A program made the position numbers and the translations under genes. Positions 1 through 5,328 of a DNA stretch of 5,886 nucleotides are shown one piece after another; positions within the stretch are counted from its first letter, which is position 1; each line of letters begins with the position of its first letter. The notes under the pieces are model-generated. The model was not told where the DNA came from and did not search any database. It saw only the letters and a list, made by a program, of their open reading frames with translations. Source of the stretch: Acidobacteriota bacterium (GTDB lineage Bacteria > Acidobacteriota > Terriglobia > Terriglobales > Acidobacteriaceae); the NCBI GenBank assembly GCA_003225615.1, contig QIAS01000292.1, positions 8,240-14,125 of the forward strand. Reading direction: 5' to 3'.

Positions 1-459
1 TTCTGGTGAGCCGACAAACCGAGCCTCTTTGCTCGCTTCTCCGGCTGCGGTGCATTTCACCACAACCGGAGCTACATGCGCGCTTATAGCGGGCTGGCCA
101 GCTGCCGGAGTGCTGAAACTCCGCACTCCACAACTACTAGCGTCGTTCGATTGGGCTTGGAAGTAATAGTTGGTGCCAGGTTGTAGATTATCGATTTTGA
201 CCTCGTGCTTCGGCCCACCGTACGGTCCCTCCGCGAGCCGGTCCAGGTTATTCTTATCGCTTCCATACATCACGCGACTGCTGGAAGGGGCGTTGGTGTT
301 CCACACAATAGTGACGGAGTGTTGGTCGGCAGTCTGAACCACTGGTGAACCAACGAAGCGAACAGTGTCGCCGCCTTGCGGAGAAAGCGCAGTCGCGGAA
401 TTGATGCAGATCGCAGTTGGAAGAAGCAAAAGCCCTAGCACAATAGCAATCACCTTCAC
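1..459 (-). CDS. Exported fibronectin type III-like repeat protein (partial, C-terminus beyond left edge)
   Basis: The first 153 residues are visible and the frame is still open at the window edge. I chose the GTG at 459 because a strong GGAGGT sits 5 nt upstream and the protein then begins with a typical signal peptide (MKVIAIVLGLLLLPTAIC, likely cleaved near SATA, about residue 24). Residues 33-118 form an FN3-like domain of the kind seen at the N-terminus of purple acid phosphatases, with W-N-T-N, SRVMYGSD and NLQPGTNYYFQ motifs. At about residue 147 a second repeat begins (RFVGSP, echoing RFVGSP at 34-39). Cys110 and Cys136 are both conserved in the divergent paralogue at 761-1519 and could form a disulfide. 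By hand count about two thirds of aligned residues match that paralogue. FN3 domains usually mediate binding in extracytoplasmic proteins. No catalytic domain is visible, and one could lie beyond the edge. Confidence 0.85.
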   Translation of the reverse strand, partial: MKVIAIVLGLLLLPTAICINSATALSPQGGDTVRFVGSPVVQTADQHSVTIVWNTNAPSSSRVMYGSDKNNLDRLAEGPYGGPKHEVKIDNLQPGTNYYFQAQSNDASSCGVRSFSTPAAGQPAISAHVAPVVVKCTAAGEASKEARFVGSPE

Positions 460-464
460 CACAC

Positions 465-470
465 ACCTCC
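465..470 (-). promoter_or_regulatory. Ribosome binding site deciding the GTG start of the left FN3 gene
   Basis: GGAGGT on the minus strand lies 5 nt before the GTG at 459. No ATG is available near the signal peptide, so this site is the main reason for the GTG start. Confidence 0.75.
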
Positions 471-487
471 TGTGACACCGGCGGAAG

Positions 488-516
488 CATATCCTATCCG
501 TCATAAGCCATGTCAA
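488..516 (-). promoter_or_regulatory. Candidate sigma70-type promoter for the left FN3 gene
   Basis: A perfect TTGACA (516-511, minus strand) is followed after 17 nt by GATATG (493-488), a weak -10 with 3 of 6 matches. TATGCT, two bases further on, is an alternative -10 with a 19-nt spacer. The predicted start near 481 would leave a leader of about 20 nt before the GTG. The -35 is convincing and the -10 is not. Confidence 0.4.
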
Positions 517-692
517 GCATTTGGAAAGAGCTGGCGGAAACACTCCCGCCCTGAGGCTCACCCGTTAAACTAAGCAATCGAAAGAAACACCGAGTCCGGC
601 CGCTTGCTATCCAGCTTCCGATGAGCTGTGTAACCCATTAGACGAATCCCGCCCATGCTTTGGGGCTGCCTCTGGCCAAGATTTGTTCTTTT

Positions 693-721
693 CTGACAAC
701 TGTTTCAGGGCAAATTGTGAT
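693..721 (+). promoter_or_regulatory. Candidate sigma70-type promoter for the right FN3 gene
   Basis: CTGACA (693-698, 5 of 6 matches to TTGACA) is separated by 17 nt from TGTGAT (716-721, 4 of 6 matches to TATAAT). The predicted start would be about 33 nt before the ATG at 761, leaving room for the AGAGGTG ribosome binding site at 749-755. Confidence 0.35.
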
Positions 722-760
722 CTAAGTAGTGAATTTTTGTAGGAGGGAAGAGGTGTTTCT

Positions 761-1519
761 ATGAAGCCAAGTTTCCTGGCAGTTCTGATTTTGCTGATCG
801 GATTGGCGATTTGCGCCAGCCCCGTTGCTGTCCTGCCCGCCCAGGCAGCACAAGTAAGTTTCACCAGTTCACCGGCGATCCAGGCCGCTGATCAGCATTC
901 CGCGACCATCACCTGGAGCACCAATACTTCGTCGAACAGCCGCGTGATGTACGGAACCGACCCAAACAATCTCACCCAGGTTGCAGAAGGCACCCCGGGA
1001 ACAAAACACTCCGTGAAGATCGACAATCTTCAGCCGGGTACTACCTACTATTTCCAGGCCGAAGCCGGCGAAGCTGAAAGTTGTGGAGTCCGTAGCTTCA
1101 GCACTCCGGCAGCTGGCCAACCTCCGATAACCACTCCTCGAGTGGCACCGGTGGTTCAGAAGTGCACGCCTAGTGCAGAGCAGCAAAAACTAAAAATCAC
1201 CAATGGTCCGATGCTCGAGTACGTGGAGAGCGCCTCCGCCGTAATCGCCTGGTCCACGAACGCAAAGGGCAGTACCCGTGTGATGTACAGTACCGATCCC
1301 AACAACCTGACCCAACTAGCCGAAGCGCCTTGGGGAGCGGGTGGTCTGACCCATCGAGTCAAACTGCAGAACCTGCAGCCCAATACTACCTACTACTTCA
1401 AGGTTGAAACGGGACAGGCGCAAGGCTTGCAGGGAGCGGAAGTGGAAAGCCCGAAGGTTTACAGCTTCAAAACGCCGCCAGTGGGTGCTCCACCTCTACG
1501 CAACCAGGCAGCTCACTGA
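761..1519 (+). CDS. Exported protein with two fibronectin type III-like repeats
   Basis: A complete 252-aa protein. The N-terminus is a signal peptide (MKPSFLAVLILLIGLAICAS, probable cleavage after AQAA at residue 30), so it should be exported to the periplasm or outside the cell. Two FN3 / purple-acid-phosphatase-N-like repeats follow, at about residues 32-116 and 143-238. Each carries a W-S-T-N strand, an RVMY-TDPNNLTQ-AE block and NLQP-TTYYF. Between them are Cys108 and Cys135, the only cysteines of the mature protein. It ends soon after the second repeat with a Pro/Ala tail, with no enzymatic domain and no anchor. The ATG is preceded by AGAGGTG 5 nt upstream, with a further AGGAGG at 741-746. 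It is a paralogue of the divergent gene at 1-459. A binding or adhesive role is inferred; no ligand can be named. Confidence 0.88.
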   Translation: MKPSFLAVLILLIGLAICASPVAVLPAQAAQVSFTSSPAIQAADQHSATITWSTNTSSNSRVMYGTDPNNLTQVAEGTPGTKHSVKIDNLQPGTTYYFQAEAGEAESCGVRSFSTPAAGQPPITTPRVAPVVQKCTPSAEQQKLKITNGPMLEYVESASAVIAWSTNAKGSTRVMYSTDPNNLTQLAEAPWGAGGLTHRVKLQNLQPNTTYYFKVETGQAQGLQGAEVESPKVYSFKTPPVGAPPLRNQAAH

Positions 1520-1553
1520 TGCAACCCGTCACTTCGTCTACAACCTATTTCAT

Positions 1554-1598
1554 GATTTGCGCCTTGCGTTTCCTGCTGCTGCGTAAGGCGCCGAAATC
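1554..1598. terminator. Stem-loop between convergent genes, possible bidirectional terminator
   Basis: GCGCCTTGCG (1559-1568) pairs with CGTAAGGCGC (1582-1591) as a 10-bp stem with one G-T wobble and a 13-nt loop. GATTT (1554-1558) and AAATC (1594-1598) extend it across a 2-nt bulge. It lies between the end of the FN3 gene at 1519 and the end of the convergent membrane-protein gene at 1611. There is no clear T-run on either side, so it is not a textbook intrinsic terminator. Confidence 0.45.
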
Positions 1599-1610
1599 AC
1601 CAGTCGAAAA

Positions 1611-2042
1611 TTAAGCCGCTTTCCTCATGCTGCCTCTTGCAGCCCGTCGCCCCGCTGGCTTGAATTCCGTCAGGCTGGTCACCGCAGTGATCATCACTCC
1701 TTGTGCCTGGAAGAATGCTTTCTCGCTCTCCTCTTCAAAGGCCATGAATTCAGGCATCGTCGCCGCTATCGCCGCCAGTCCCACATCGATGTCGCCATGC
1801 ATTGGAAAGCTGATTACTTTTTTGACGCCGCCCGGATAATCCGTCAACAAGCTCACTGCCAGTTCCGCTCCACCGCAAAAGAACGCGCTCAACGCCGCGC
1901 GTTTATTGCGTGACCAGAACACTGTTCCCATTGCTAAGAACGATCCCGCTATAAGGTAATCCACGATAGCGTGAGTTTTGGGTGAGACCATCTTGGGCAG
2001 CGGCCTGGTAATCGCTTTCGTGACTCTATTGAGAATCGGCAT
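1611..2042 (-). CDS. Conserved-looking small membrane protein of unrecognised family
   Basis: A 143-aa protein starting at the ATG at 2042, behind a near-ideal AAGGAGGG 6 nt upstream. A basic N-terminus (residues 1-22) precedes two clear hydrophobic segments (about 25-43, AIVDYLIAGSFLAMGTVFW, and 49-66), then a polar block with TDYPGGVKKVISFPMHGDID (67-86). A third weaker hydrophobic stretch (about 87-100), an acidic patch EEESEK (103-108) and a basic tail (GRRAARGSMRKAA) follow. The polar block, rich in Pro, Gly, His and Asp, looks like a functional loop. I do not recognise the family. It lies 61 nt downstream of the three-gene YqjD/YqjE-like set on the same strand and could be its fourth member, although its own strong ribosome binding site means it does not need coupling. 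Confidence 0.8.
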   Translation of the reverse strand: MPILNRVTKAITRPLPKMVSPKTHAIVDYLIAGSFLAMGTVFWSRNKRAALSAFFCGGAELAVSLLTDYPGGVKKVISFPMHGDIDVGLAAIAATMPEFMAFEEESEKAFFQAQGVMITAVTSLTEFKPAGRRAARGSMRKAA

Positions 2043-2103
2043 GCGGTACCCTCCTTATTTTTCTTCAAAAATGGCCTTCCATCAATCCGGCTTGCCCCAG
2101 CCA

Positions 2104-2316
2104 TCAGTGACGCGTGAACATCCCCGCAAAGCCGTAACCTAGCAGCAGTCCGAGAACGGATGCGACCCCAGAAACCGCCCCCAGATGTTGGCGTGCGTTT
2201 CTTTTCACGTCCAACTTCTCGCGCACTTGAGATTTCAATTCCTCAACCGAATTGTGCAGCCGCTTCCGTTGTTCCGCGGCGCGCAATTCCAGCTCATAAG
2301 TGGCTTCTGTGTTCAT
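2104..2316 (-). CDS. Small coiled-coil membrane protein, DUF3618/YqjK-like
   Basis: A 70-aa protein. I chose the ATG at 2316 because it overlaps the stop of the upstream gene as ATGA, with a GGGGA purine run about 8 nt before it; an in-frame ATG at 2346 would add 10 residues. Residues 5-40 form a charged amphipathic helix (ELELRAAEQRKRLHNSVEELKSQ... REKLDVKRNAR), and residues 44-67 form one glycine-rich transmembrane segment. The L-DVK-R pattern resembles DUF3618 proteins. The position after YqjD- and YqjE-like genes matches yqjK in enterobacteria, but I see no direct sequence likeness to YqjK. Probably an inner-membrane protein with a cytoplasmic helix, acting with its two upstream partners. 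The family assignment is tentative; that it is a real gene is well supported by the overlap. Confidence 0.8.
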   Translation of the reverse strand: MNTEATYELELRAAEQRKRLHNSVEELKSQVREKLDVKRNARQHLGAVSGVASVLGLLLGYGFAGMFTRH

Positions 2317-2741
2317 ACTCGATTCCCCGCTTCGCTCTGTAGCCATATTTTGTCTTCCCTCAAAACTTCGATCGTCTTTTTCGGAGCGATCCCTTGCGCG
2401 CGGAACTCTCGTGCTGCGAAGAACGCCAGCATTCCTCCCATAATCGCCCAGAACACACCCACGATCAGGAATGCCAGAAACCACGCATACGGGCTGCCCC
2501 AAAACGCAACCGCCACCAGTCCGACTAGCGCCAGCGTCAGCAGAAGATACGCCGTCCCAAGAAACAGTACACCCACCGCCGCCAGCAGCGCTCCAGACTT
2601 CCAACTCGCAACCTTCTCTCGCAGTTCGGTTTTAAACATCTGTACCCGCGTTTGGACGAACTCTTTGGTCTCATCTTTGATTTCTGCAACTACTCCAGCC
2701 AGCGTTGGTCCCTCGCTCTCCGCATAGTTATTTCTATTCAT
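2313..2741 (-). CDS. YqjE/Holin-X (PF07332-like) family membrane protein
   Basis: A 142-aa protein. Residues 15-48 are an amphipathic helix (VVAEIKDETKEFVQTRVQMF...), followed by two long hydrophobic segments at about 49-80 and 84-110. The C-terminal tail contains the family-like PKKTIEVLREDKIWLQ (120-135). This layout matches the 'phage holin family' or YqjE proteins, which despite the name are usually chromosomal envelope proteins rather than lysis holins; nothing phage-like is nearby. The ATG at 2741 overlaps the upstream stop as ATGA and has GGAGGT 10 nt before it. A TTG at 2759 is in frame but would absorb that ribosome binding site. The next gene starts on its own stop codon, so three genes are chained by overlaps. 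Likely function: envelope stress or stationary-phase membrane physiology, from family knowledge only. Confidence 0.88.
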   Translation of the reverse strand: MNRNNYAESEGPTLAGVVAEIKDETKEFVQTRVQMFKTELREKVASWKSGALLAAVGVLFLGTAYLLLTLALVGLVAVAFWGSPYAWFLAFLIVGVFWAIMGGMLAFFAAREFRAQGIAPKKTIEVLREDKIWLQSEAGNRV

Positions 2742-3172
2742 GATGACTTGGACCTCCAAAATCGCAGCAGCACGCCCACGATGAAAGCAACGCCTGCCAC
2801 GCTAGCAATAATCTGCATGGGATACTCGTCACTGAGGTATTGCGCCCGCACCCGCACACGACGCGACACTTCCCCGGACGTCTGGCGCGCCTGTTCGTAC
2901 ATAGCGCGTGCCCTCGCCTTGCTTTCCTCGTAGGCAGCAGAAGTGCTCTGCCGTACTTTGCTTAAAGTCTCCTCGGCTGTCTCCTTCCAGTCAGTGACCT
3001 TTTCCGCCACGCTCTGCCCTCCCTCTGCGAACCGAGTGGGCATCTGTTGCACCTTCTTGGGGCCGTGCGGCACCCTGCCTCTTCCTGTTGTCAGGGCTTC
3101 CTCTTCCGTGAGCTGCGGAGCACAGCTCTCCGGCCCCAGTGACATGTCTCGATTGCCTAGCGCCTTTGCCAT
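2738..3172 (-). CDS. DUF883/ElaB/YqjD-like tail-anchored protein
   Basis: A 144-aa protein. Residues 1-50 are a polar, probably disordered N-terminus. Residues 52-113 are a charged helical, probably coiled-coil region (SVAEKVTDWKETAEETLSKV... YEESKARARAMYEQARQ). Residues 114-137 carry the family-like ending, a short acidic/proline turn (YLSDEYP) then one transmembrane helix (MQIIASVAGVAFIVGVLL) and a basic tail. E. coli YqjD (about 100 aa) is a C-terminally anchored inner-membrane protein that binds ribosomes in stationary phase; the present protein is longer at its N-terminus. The ATG at 3172 has GAGG 7 nt upstream. It is the first gene of a minus-strand set with YqjE- and DUF3618-like genes, the same order as yqjD-yqjE-yqjK. 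Ribosome binding here is inference. Confidence 0.87.
   Translation of the reverse strand: MAKALGNRDMSLGPESCAPQLTEEEALTTGRGRVPHGPKKVQQMPTRFAEGGQSVAEKVTDWKETAEETLSKVRQSTSAAYEESKARARAMYEQARQTSGEVSRRVRVRAQYLSDEYPMQIIASVAGVAFIVGVLLRFWRSKSS
2752..2757 (-). promoter_or_regulatory. Ribosome binding site deciding the start of the YqjE-like gene
   Basis: GGAGGT lies 10 nt before the ATG at 2741 and inside the codons that would follow a TTG start at 2759. It therefore supports the ATG and the 4-nt overlap with the upstream gene. Confidence 0.7.
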
Positions 3173-3441
3173 AGATAAGCCTCGTCGGCTATTTGCCTTT
3201 CTTTATCGTGTTTAATCAAGCTTTGGATGACGTAAAACGGCAGCGTGTCTACCGCGGTAAGAAAAACCTGAGGGTGGGAACTATGGCGCGACGCTAACGT
3301 ATTGAGCTATATGAAGATGCCGAACGGAGTGGGAAGGAGAACTGCGGCACGTAGGTTAACAGAATTGTTGGTGGCTGCAGAAATGCGCCAGCGAGTCTCC
3401 GCCGCGCACTCCAAAACCGTCGTCGGATCGCTCAACAATGG

Positions 3442-3666
3442 TTATTGCGAGACACTAATTGGAATCCCCCCTACATAGTTCAGCAGAGGCGCCCGCCCTC
3501 CGTGCAGCACTTCGAGCGCGAAGGCACTCGCCCATTTACCCTGCGCATCCTTCGTTATCAGTTCTTGCACCATATAAACATTACGGTCCAACCGACGTTC
3601 CAGCGTTTGCCAACGTTGTTTATGCCATCTGGGGTCCGGATTGCGCCACACAATTTCCGGTTTCAT
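3442..3666 (-). CDS. Small protein of unknown function (74 aa)
   Basis: I do not recognise this protein. The ATG at 3666 is preceded by GAGGAG with 6-nt spacing, which is why I prefer it over a longer frame reaching 3840. The sequence is soluble-looking: a tryptophan- and arginine-rich N-terminal half (MKPEIVWRNPDPRWHKQRWQ, then TLERRLDRNVYMVQEL) and a C-terminal half with KWASAFALEVLHGGRAPLLN ending in YVGGIPISVSQ. There is no signal peptide, membrane segment or metal-binding motif. Codon use looks ordinary for a gene. It stands alone, 269 nt upstream of the YqjD-like gene on the same strand, with a CRP-like palindrome about 165 bp upstream. A long plus-strand frame covers it antisense but has poor composition and no supported start. 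Confidence 0.65.
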   Translation of the reverse strand: MKPEIVWRNPDPRWHKQRWQTLERRLDRNVYMVQELITKDAQGKWASAFALEVLHGGRAPLLNYVGGIPISVSQ

Positions 3667-3813
3667 ACAATACTCCTCAATCTCAAAAAATCTGCCAGTC
3701 CTTGCATGTCCCTTTCGCTGAACGTTAGCAAAGGCGCGCTTCCCGGAGAACACCTCGTTCCCGAAGGCGTTCCTATATATTCGGACGGGTGGCACGGAGC
3801 ATCGGTGGTTCCA

Positions 3814-3842
3814 CTCACAATCAAGTGTGAGCGGGATCACAC
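3814..3842. promoter_or_regulatory. CRP/FNR-superfamily-like operator with three alternating half-sites
   Basis: TCACA (3815-3819), TGTGA (3826-3830) and TCACA (3837-3841) follow each other at exact 11-bp steps. The right pair forms GTGTGA-N6-TCACAC, matching the E. coli CRP core TGTGA-N6-TCACA in every defined position with 6-bp arms. The left pair forms CTCACA-N6-TGTGAG, a second perfect inverted repeat that shares the middle half-site. The site lies about 165 bp before the 74-aa gene and about 360 bp before the RhaT-like gene. A sugar transporter would be a natural CRP-type target, but the regulator and target are inferred. Confidence 0.45.
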
Positions 3843-3970
3843 CGGAGAGGTAACGATTCCACTTGCTTTTCTCCCTGGAGCTGGTCGGAAGGCGTCTCGG
3901 CGGCAGGGTTTTCCCTATATTGCTCGAGATGAACGCTTGTTGTGCTTCGCGGAACTACGCTGCCCATGCC

Positions 3971-3996
3971 GAGGGAAATTTTTCCCCTCGAGAGGG
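3971..3996. repeat. Small inverted-repeat cluster (GAGGG/CCCTC/GAGGG)
   Basis: GAGGGAAA (3971-3978) can pair with TTTCCCCTC (3981-3989) apart from one bulged C. The same CCCTC (3985-3989) also faces a second GAGGG at 3992-3996. An AGAGCGCTCT palindrome follows at 4001-4010. There is no T-run, so a terminator is not supported. It could be a structured leader element or chance. Confidence 0.25.
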
Positions 3997-4191
3997 CGCC
4001 AGAGCGCTCTAAACGATTCGGCGAACCACGGGCAATCTGTTCAACCAATGCAAGTATGGGTACCATGCCAGGAACACCGGGTTTCGTCTGTCGCGCATCC
4101 CGATGAACGGCTTCACCACTTTACTTACTCTGCGCACTTCATGGCGACGCGTACAGGTACTACAAGCCAACTGCTGGAAAGTGCCGCGAAC

Positions 4192-4195
4192 GGAG
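4192..4195 (+). promoter_or_regulatory. Ribosome binding site deciding the start of the RhaT-like gene
   Basis: GGAG lies 7 nt before the ATG at 4203 but only 4 nt before the in-frame TTG at 4200, favouring the ATG. Confidence 0.6.
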
Positions 4196-4202
4196 CATCT
4201 TG

Positions 4203-5231
4203 ATGGACCAGAGTGGATTAGGACTTTTCCTGCTGTTTGTGGCCGGAGCAATGAACGGCAGCTTCACTCTTCCTATGAAGTTCACGCGGAACTGGGCGTG
4301 GGAGAACATCTGGCTGGCGTGGACGATTTTTGCCCTGGCAGTTTTTCCCGTGGTGCTGACGCTGCTGACTGTGCCCGCGCTGGGTCAGGTGTATGCCCAT
4401 ACCGGTCCCGGGCCGGCACTGCTGGCAGCGGCTTTTGGCGCAGGCTGGGGAATTTCGCAGGTGTTCCTGGGCCTCGCCGTGGCTGGCATCGGCATGGCAT
4501 TGTCATTCTCTGTGATCCTGGGAATTTCCGCCGCGCTGGGAAGCATCGTGCCACTCATCCGCCTCCATCCTGACGCGGTGTTTCAGAAGGGCGGGTTCAT
4601 GGTGCTCTGTGGGGTCGCACTGGTGTTGCTGGGCGTGGGAATTGCAGCCATAGCAGGGCGACGGCGGGAATTGGCATTAGCAGGCAGCTCTGCTGTTGCT
4701 GGTGAGCGGAAAGTATCTGTGGGCAAAGGATTGATCTTCGCAACCATCAGCGGCCTCGGCTCCGCCCTGGTGAATTTTGGTTTTGCTTTTGGAGAACCGC
4801 TGAAGAAGGCCGCGCAACAATTCGGCGCGGCTCAAACTTGGACCCCCAACGCAGTCTGGCTTCCCTTGATGGTAGCGGGCGGGGTTCCGAATTTGATTTA
4901 TTGCATTTACCTGATACGGAAAAACCGGACAGCATCAAAGTTCAAAGCTCCGGGTACCGGTCTCTATTGGGGATTGGCAGCCATCATGGCGTTCTTCTGG
5001 TTCGGCAGCACCGTGATGTACGGTGTGGGGGCAACAGAATTGGGAGAATTAGGGCCGGTGCTCGGCTGGCCGTTGTTCATGTCGCTCATCGTGATTACCG
5101 CGACGGTCTGGGGCATCGCCACCGGCGAGTGGAGAGGCGCGGGCAAACAGCCTCTACGCCTTATGGGCCTGGGCGTGGCTGTGCTTGTCGTCGCAATCTT
5201 TGTCCTGGGAATTTCCAGCCGCATGTTTTGA
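4203..5231 (+). CDS. RhaT-family sugar/proton symporter (L-rhamnose transporter-like)
   Basis: A 342-aa polytopic inner-membrane protein, close to the 344 aa of E. coli RhaT. About ten hydrophobic segments are visible: roughly 5-24, 36-58, 71-93, 95-117, 131-152, 174-196, 217-238, 252-273, 285-305 and 318-337. RhaT-like features include the opening GAMNGSFTLPMKFTRNWAWE (15-34), AAAFGAGWGISQVFLGLAVAG (75-95), GFMVLCGVALVLLGVGIAAIAG (131-152) and the C-terminal GEWRGAGKQPLRLMGLGV (308-325). RhaT takes up L-rhamnose with a proton and belongs to the drug/metabolite transporter superfamily. No rhamnose genes (isomerase, rhamnulokinase, RhaS/R) are in view; the next gene is a ROK kinase, so the substrate may be another sugar. 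The family call is firm, the substrate is not. Confidence 0.9.
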   Translation: MDQSGLGLFLLFVAGAMNGSFTLPMKFTRNWAWENIWLAWTIFALAVFPVVLTLLTVPALGQVYAHTGPGPALLAAAFGAGWGISQVFLGLAVAGIGMALSFSVILGISAALGSIVPLIRLHPDAVFQKGGFMVLCGVALVLLGVGIAAIAGRRRELALAGSSAVAGERKVSVGKGLIFATISGLGSALVNFGFAFGEPLKKAAQQFGAAQTWTPNAVWLPLMVAGGVPNLIYCIYLIRKNRTASKFKAPGTGLYWGLAAIMAFFWFGSTVMYGVGATELGELGPVLGWPLFMSLIVITATVWGIATGEWRGAGKQPLRLMGLGVAVLVVAIFVLGISSRMF

Positions 5232-5245
5232 GTAGCCTTTCTGTA

Positions 5246-5267
5246 GAGACAGGGTTCGTCCCGTCTC
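5246..5267. repeat. Intergenic hairpin between transporter and kinase genes
   Basis: GAGACAGGG (5246-5254) pairs with CCCGTCTC (5260-5267) around TTCGT, with a single bulged A, in the 97-nt gap between the two genes. There is no T-run after it. It could attenuate transcription, protect the transporter mRNA, or be one copy of a dispersed palindromic repeat. Palindromes with a GTAGAGAC core occur as scattered repeats in some bacterial genomes, a loose comparison from memory. Confidence 0.4.
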
Positions 5268-5328
5268 GCTCCGGCTCACCATTAGTTCGGTATCGGGATT
5301 CGGCAATCGCAGCGAGGGTAACTGTCTG

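Larger units (their letters stand above)
460..760. other. Divergent intergenic region between the two FN3 paralogues
   Basis: These 301 bp carry the outward-facing promoters and ribosome binding sites of both FN3 genes. The central part (about 520-690) shows no convincing ORF, RNA gene or long inverted repeat by eye. A shared regulatory region is likely from the arrangement. Confidence 0.6.
3667..4202. other. 536-bp stretch without a convincing gene between divergent genes
   Basis: This gap separates the starts of the 74-aa gene (minus) and the RhaT-like gene (plus), so it should hold the promoters of both. Frames stay open across it, notably a plus-strand frame from 3445 to 4203. Their translations are rich in Arg, Ser, Cys and His with no hydrophobic core or motif, and none has a good ribosome binding site. 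What I do see is the TCACA/TGTGA array (3814-3842), a GAGGG/CCCTC hairpin cluster (3971-3996), a TATATA run at 3774-3779 and a TATATT at 3916-3921 that could serve as -10 elements without recognisable -35 boxes. Confidence 0.55.

Noticed and set aside
711..732. AAATTGTGATCT as a CRP site before the right FN3 gene
   Set aside because: Only one half-site matches; the facing half (TAGTG in place of TCACA) is absent.
2344..2346. Upstream ATG adding MATERSGESS to the DUF3618-like protein
   Set aside because: It would overlap the upstream gene by over 30 nt and has no purine-rich site before it. The ATG at 2316 gives an ATGA overlap matching the other junction in the operon.
2313..2741. Phage lysis holin, suggesting a prophage
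   Set aside because: The Holin-X/YqjE family is usually chromosomal, the neighbours are yqjD- and DUF3618-like, and no phage gene, endolysin or integrase is present.
3250..3259. TACCGCGGTA palindrome upstream of the YqjD-like gene
   Set aside because: A perfect 10-bp palindrome is expected several times by chance in a window this long, and the symmetry does not extend outward.
3311..3478. Plus-strand 55-codon frame in the 269-nt gap after the orphan gene
   Set aside because: No ribosome binding site before the ATG, and it overlaps the end of the 74-aa gene by 37 nt. The composition is possible but there is no positive support.
3445..4203. Plus-strand open frame of 252 codons covering the orphan gene and the gap
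   Set aside because: No ribosome binding site at the first ATG. The translation is rich in Arg/Ser/Cys/His with no motif or hydrophobic core, and it overlaps a better-supported minus-strand gene.
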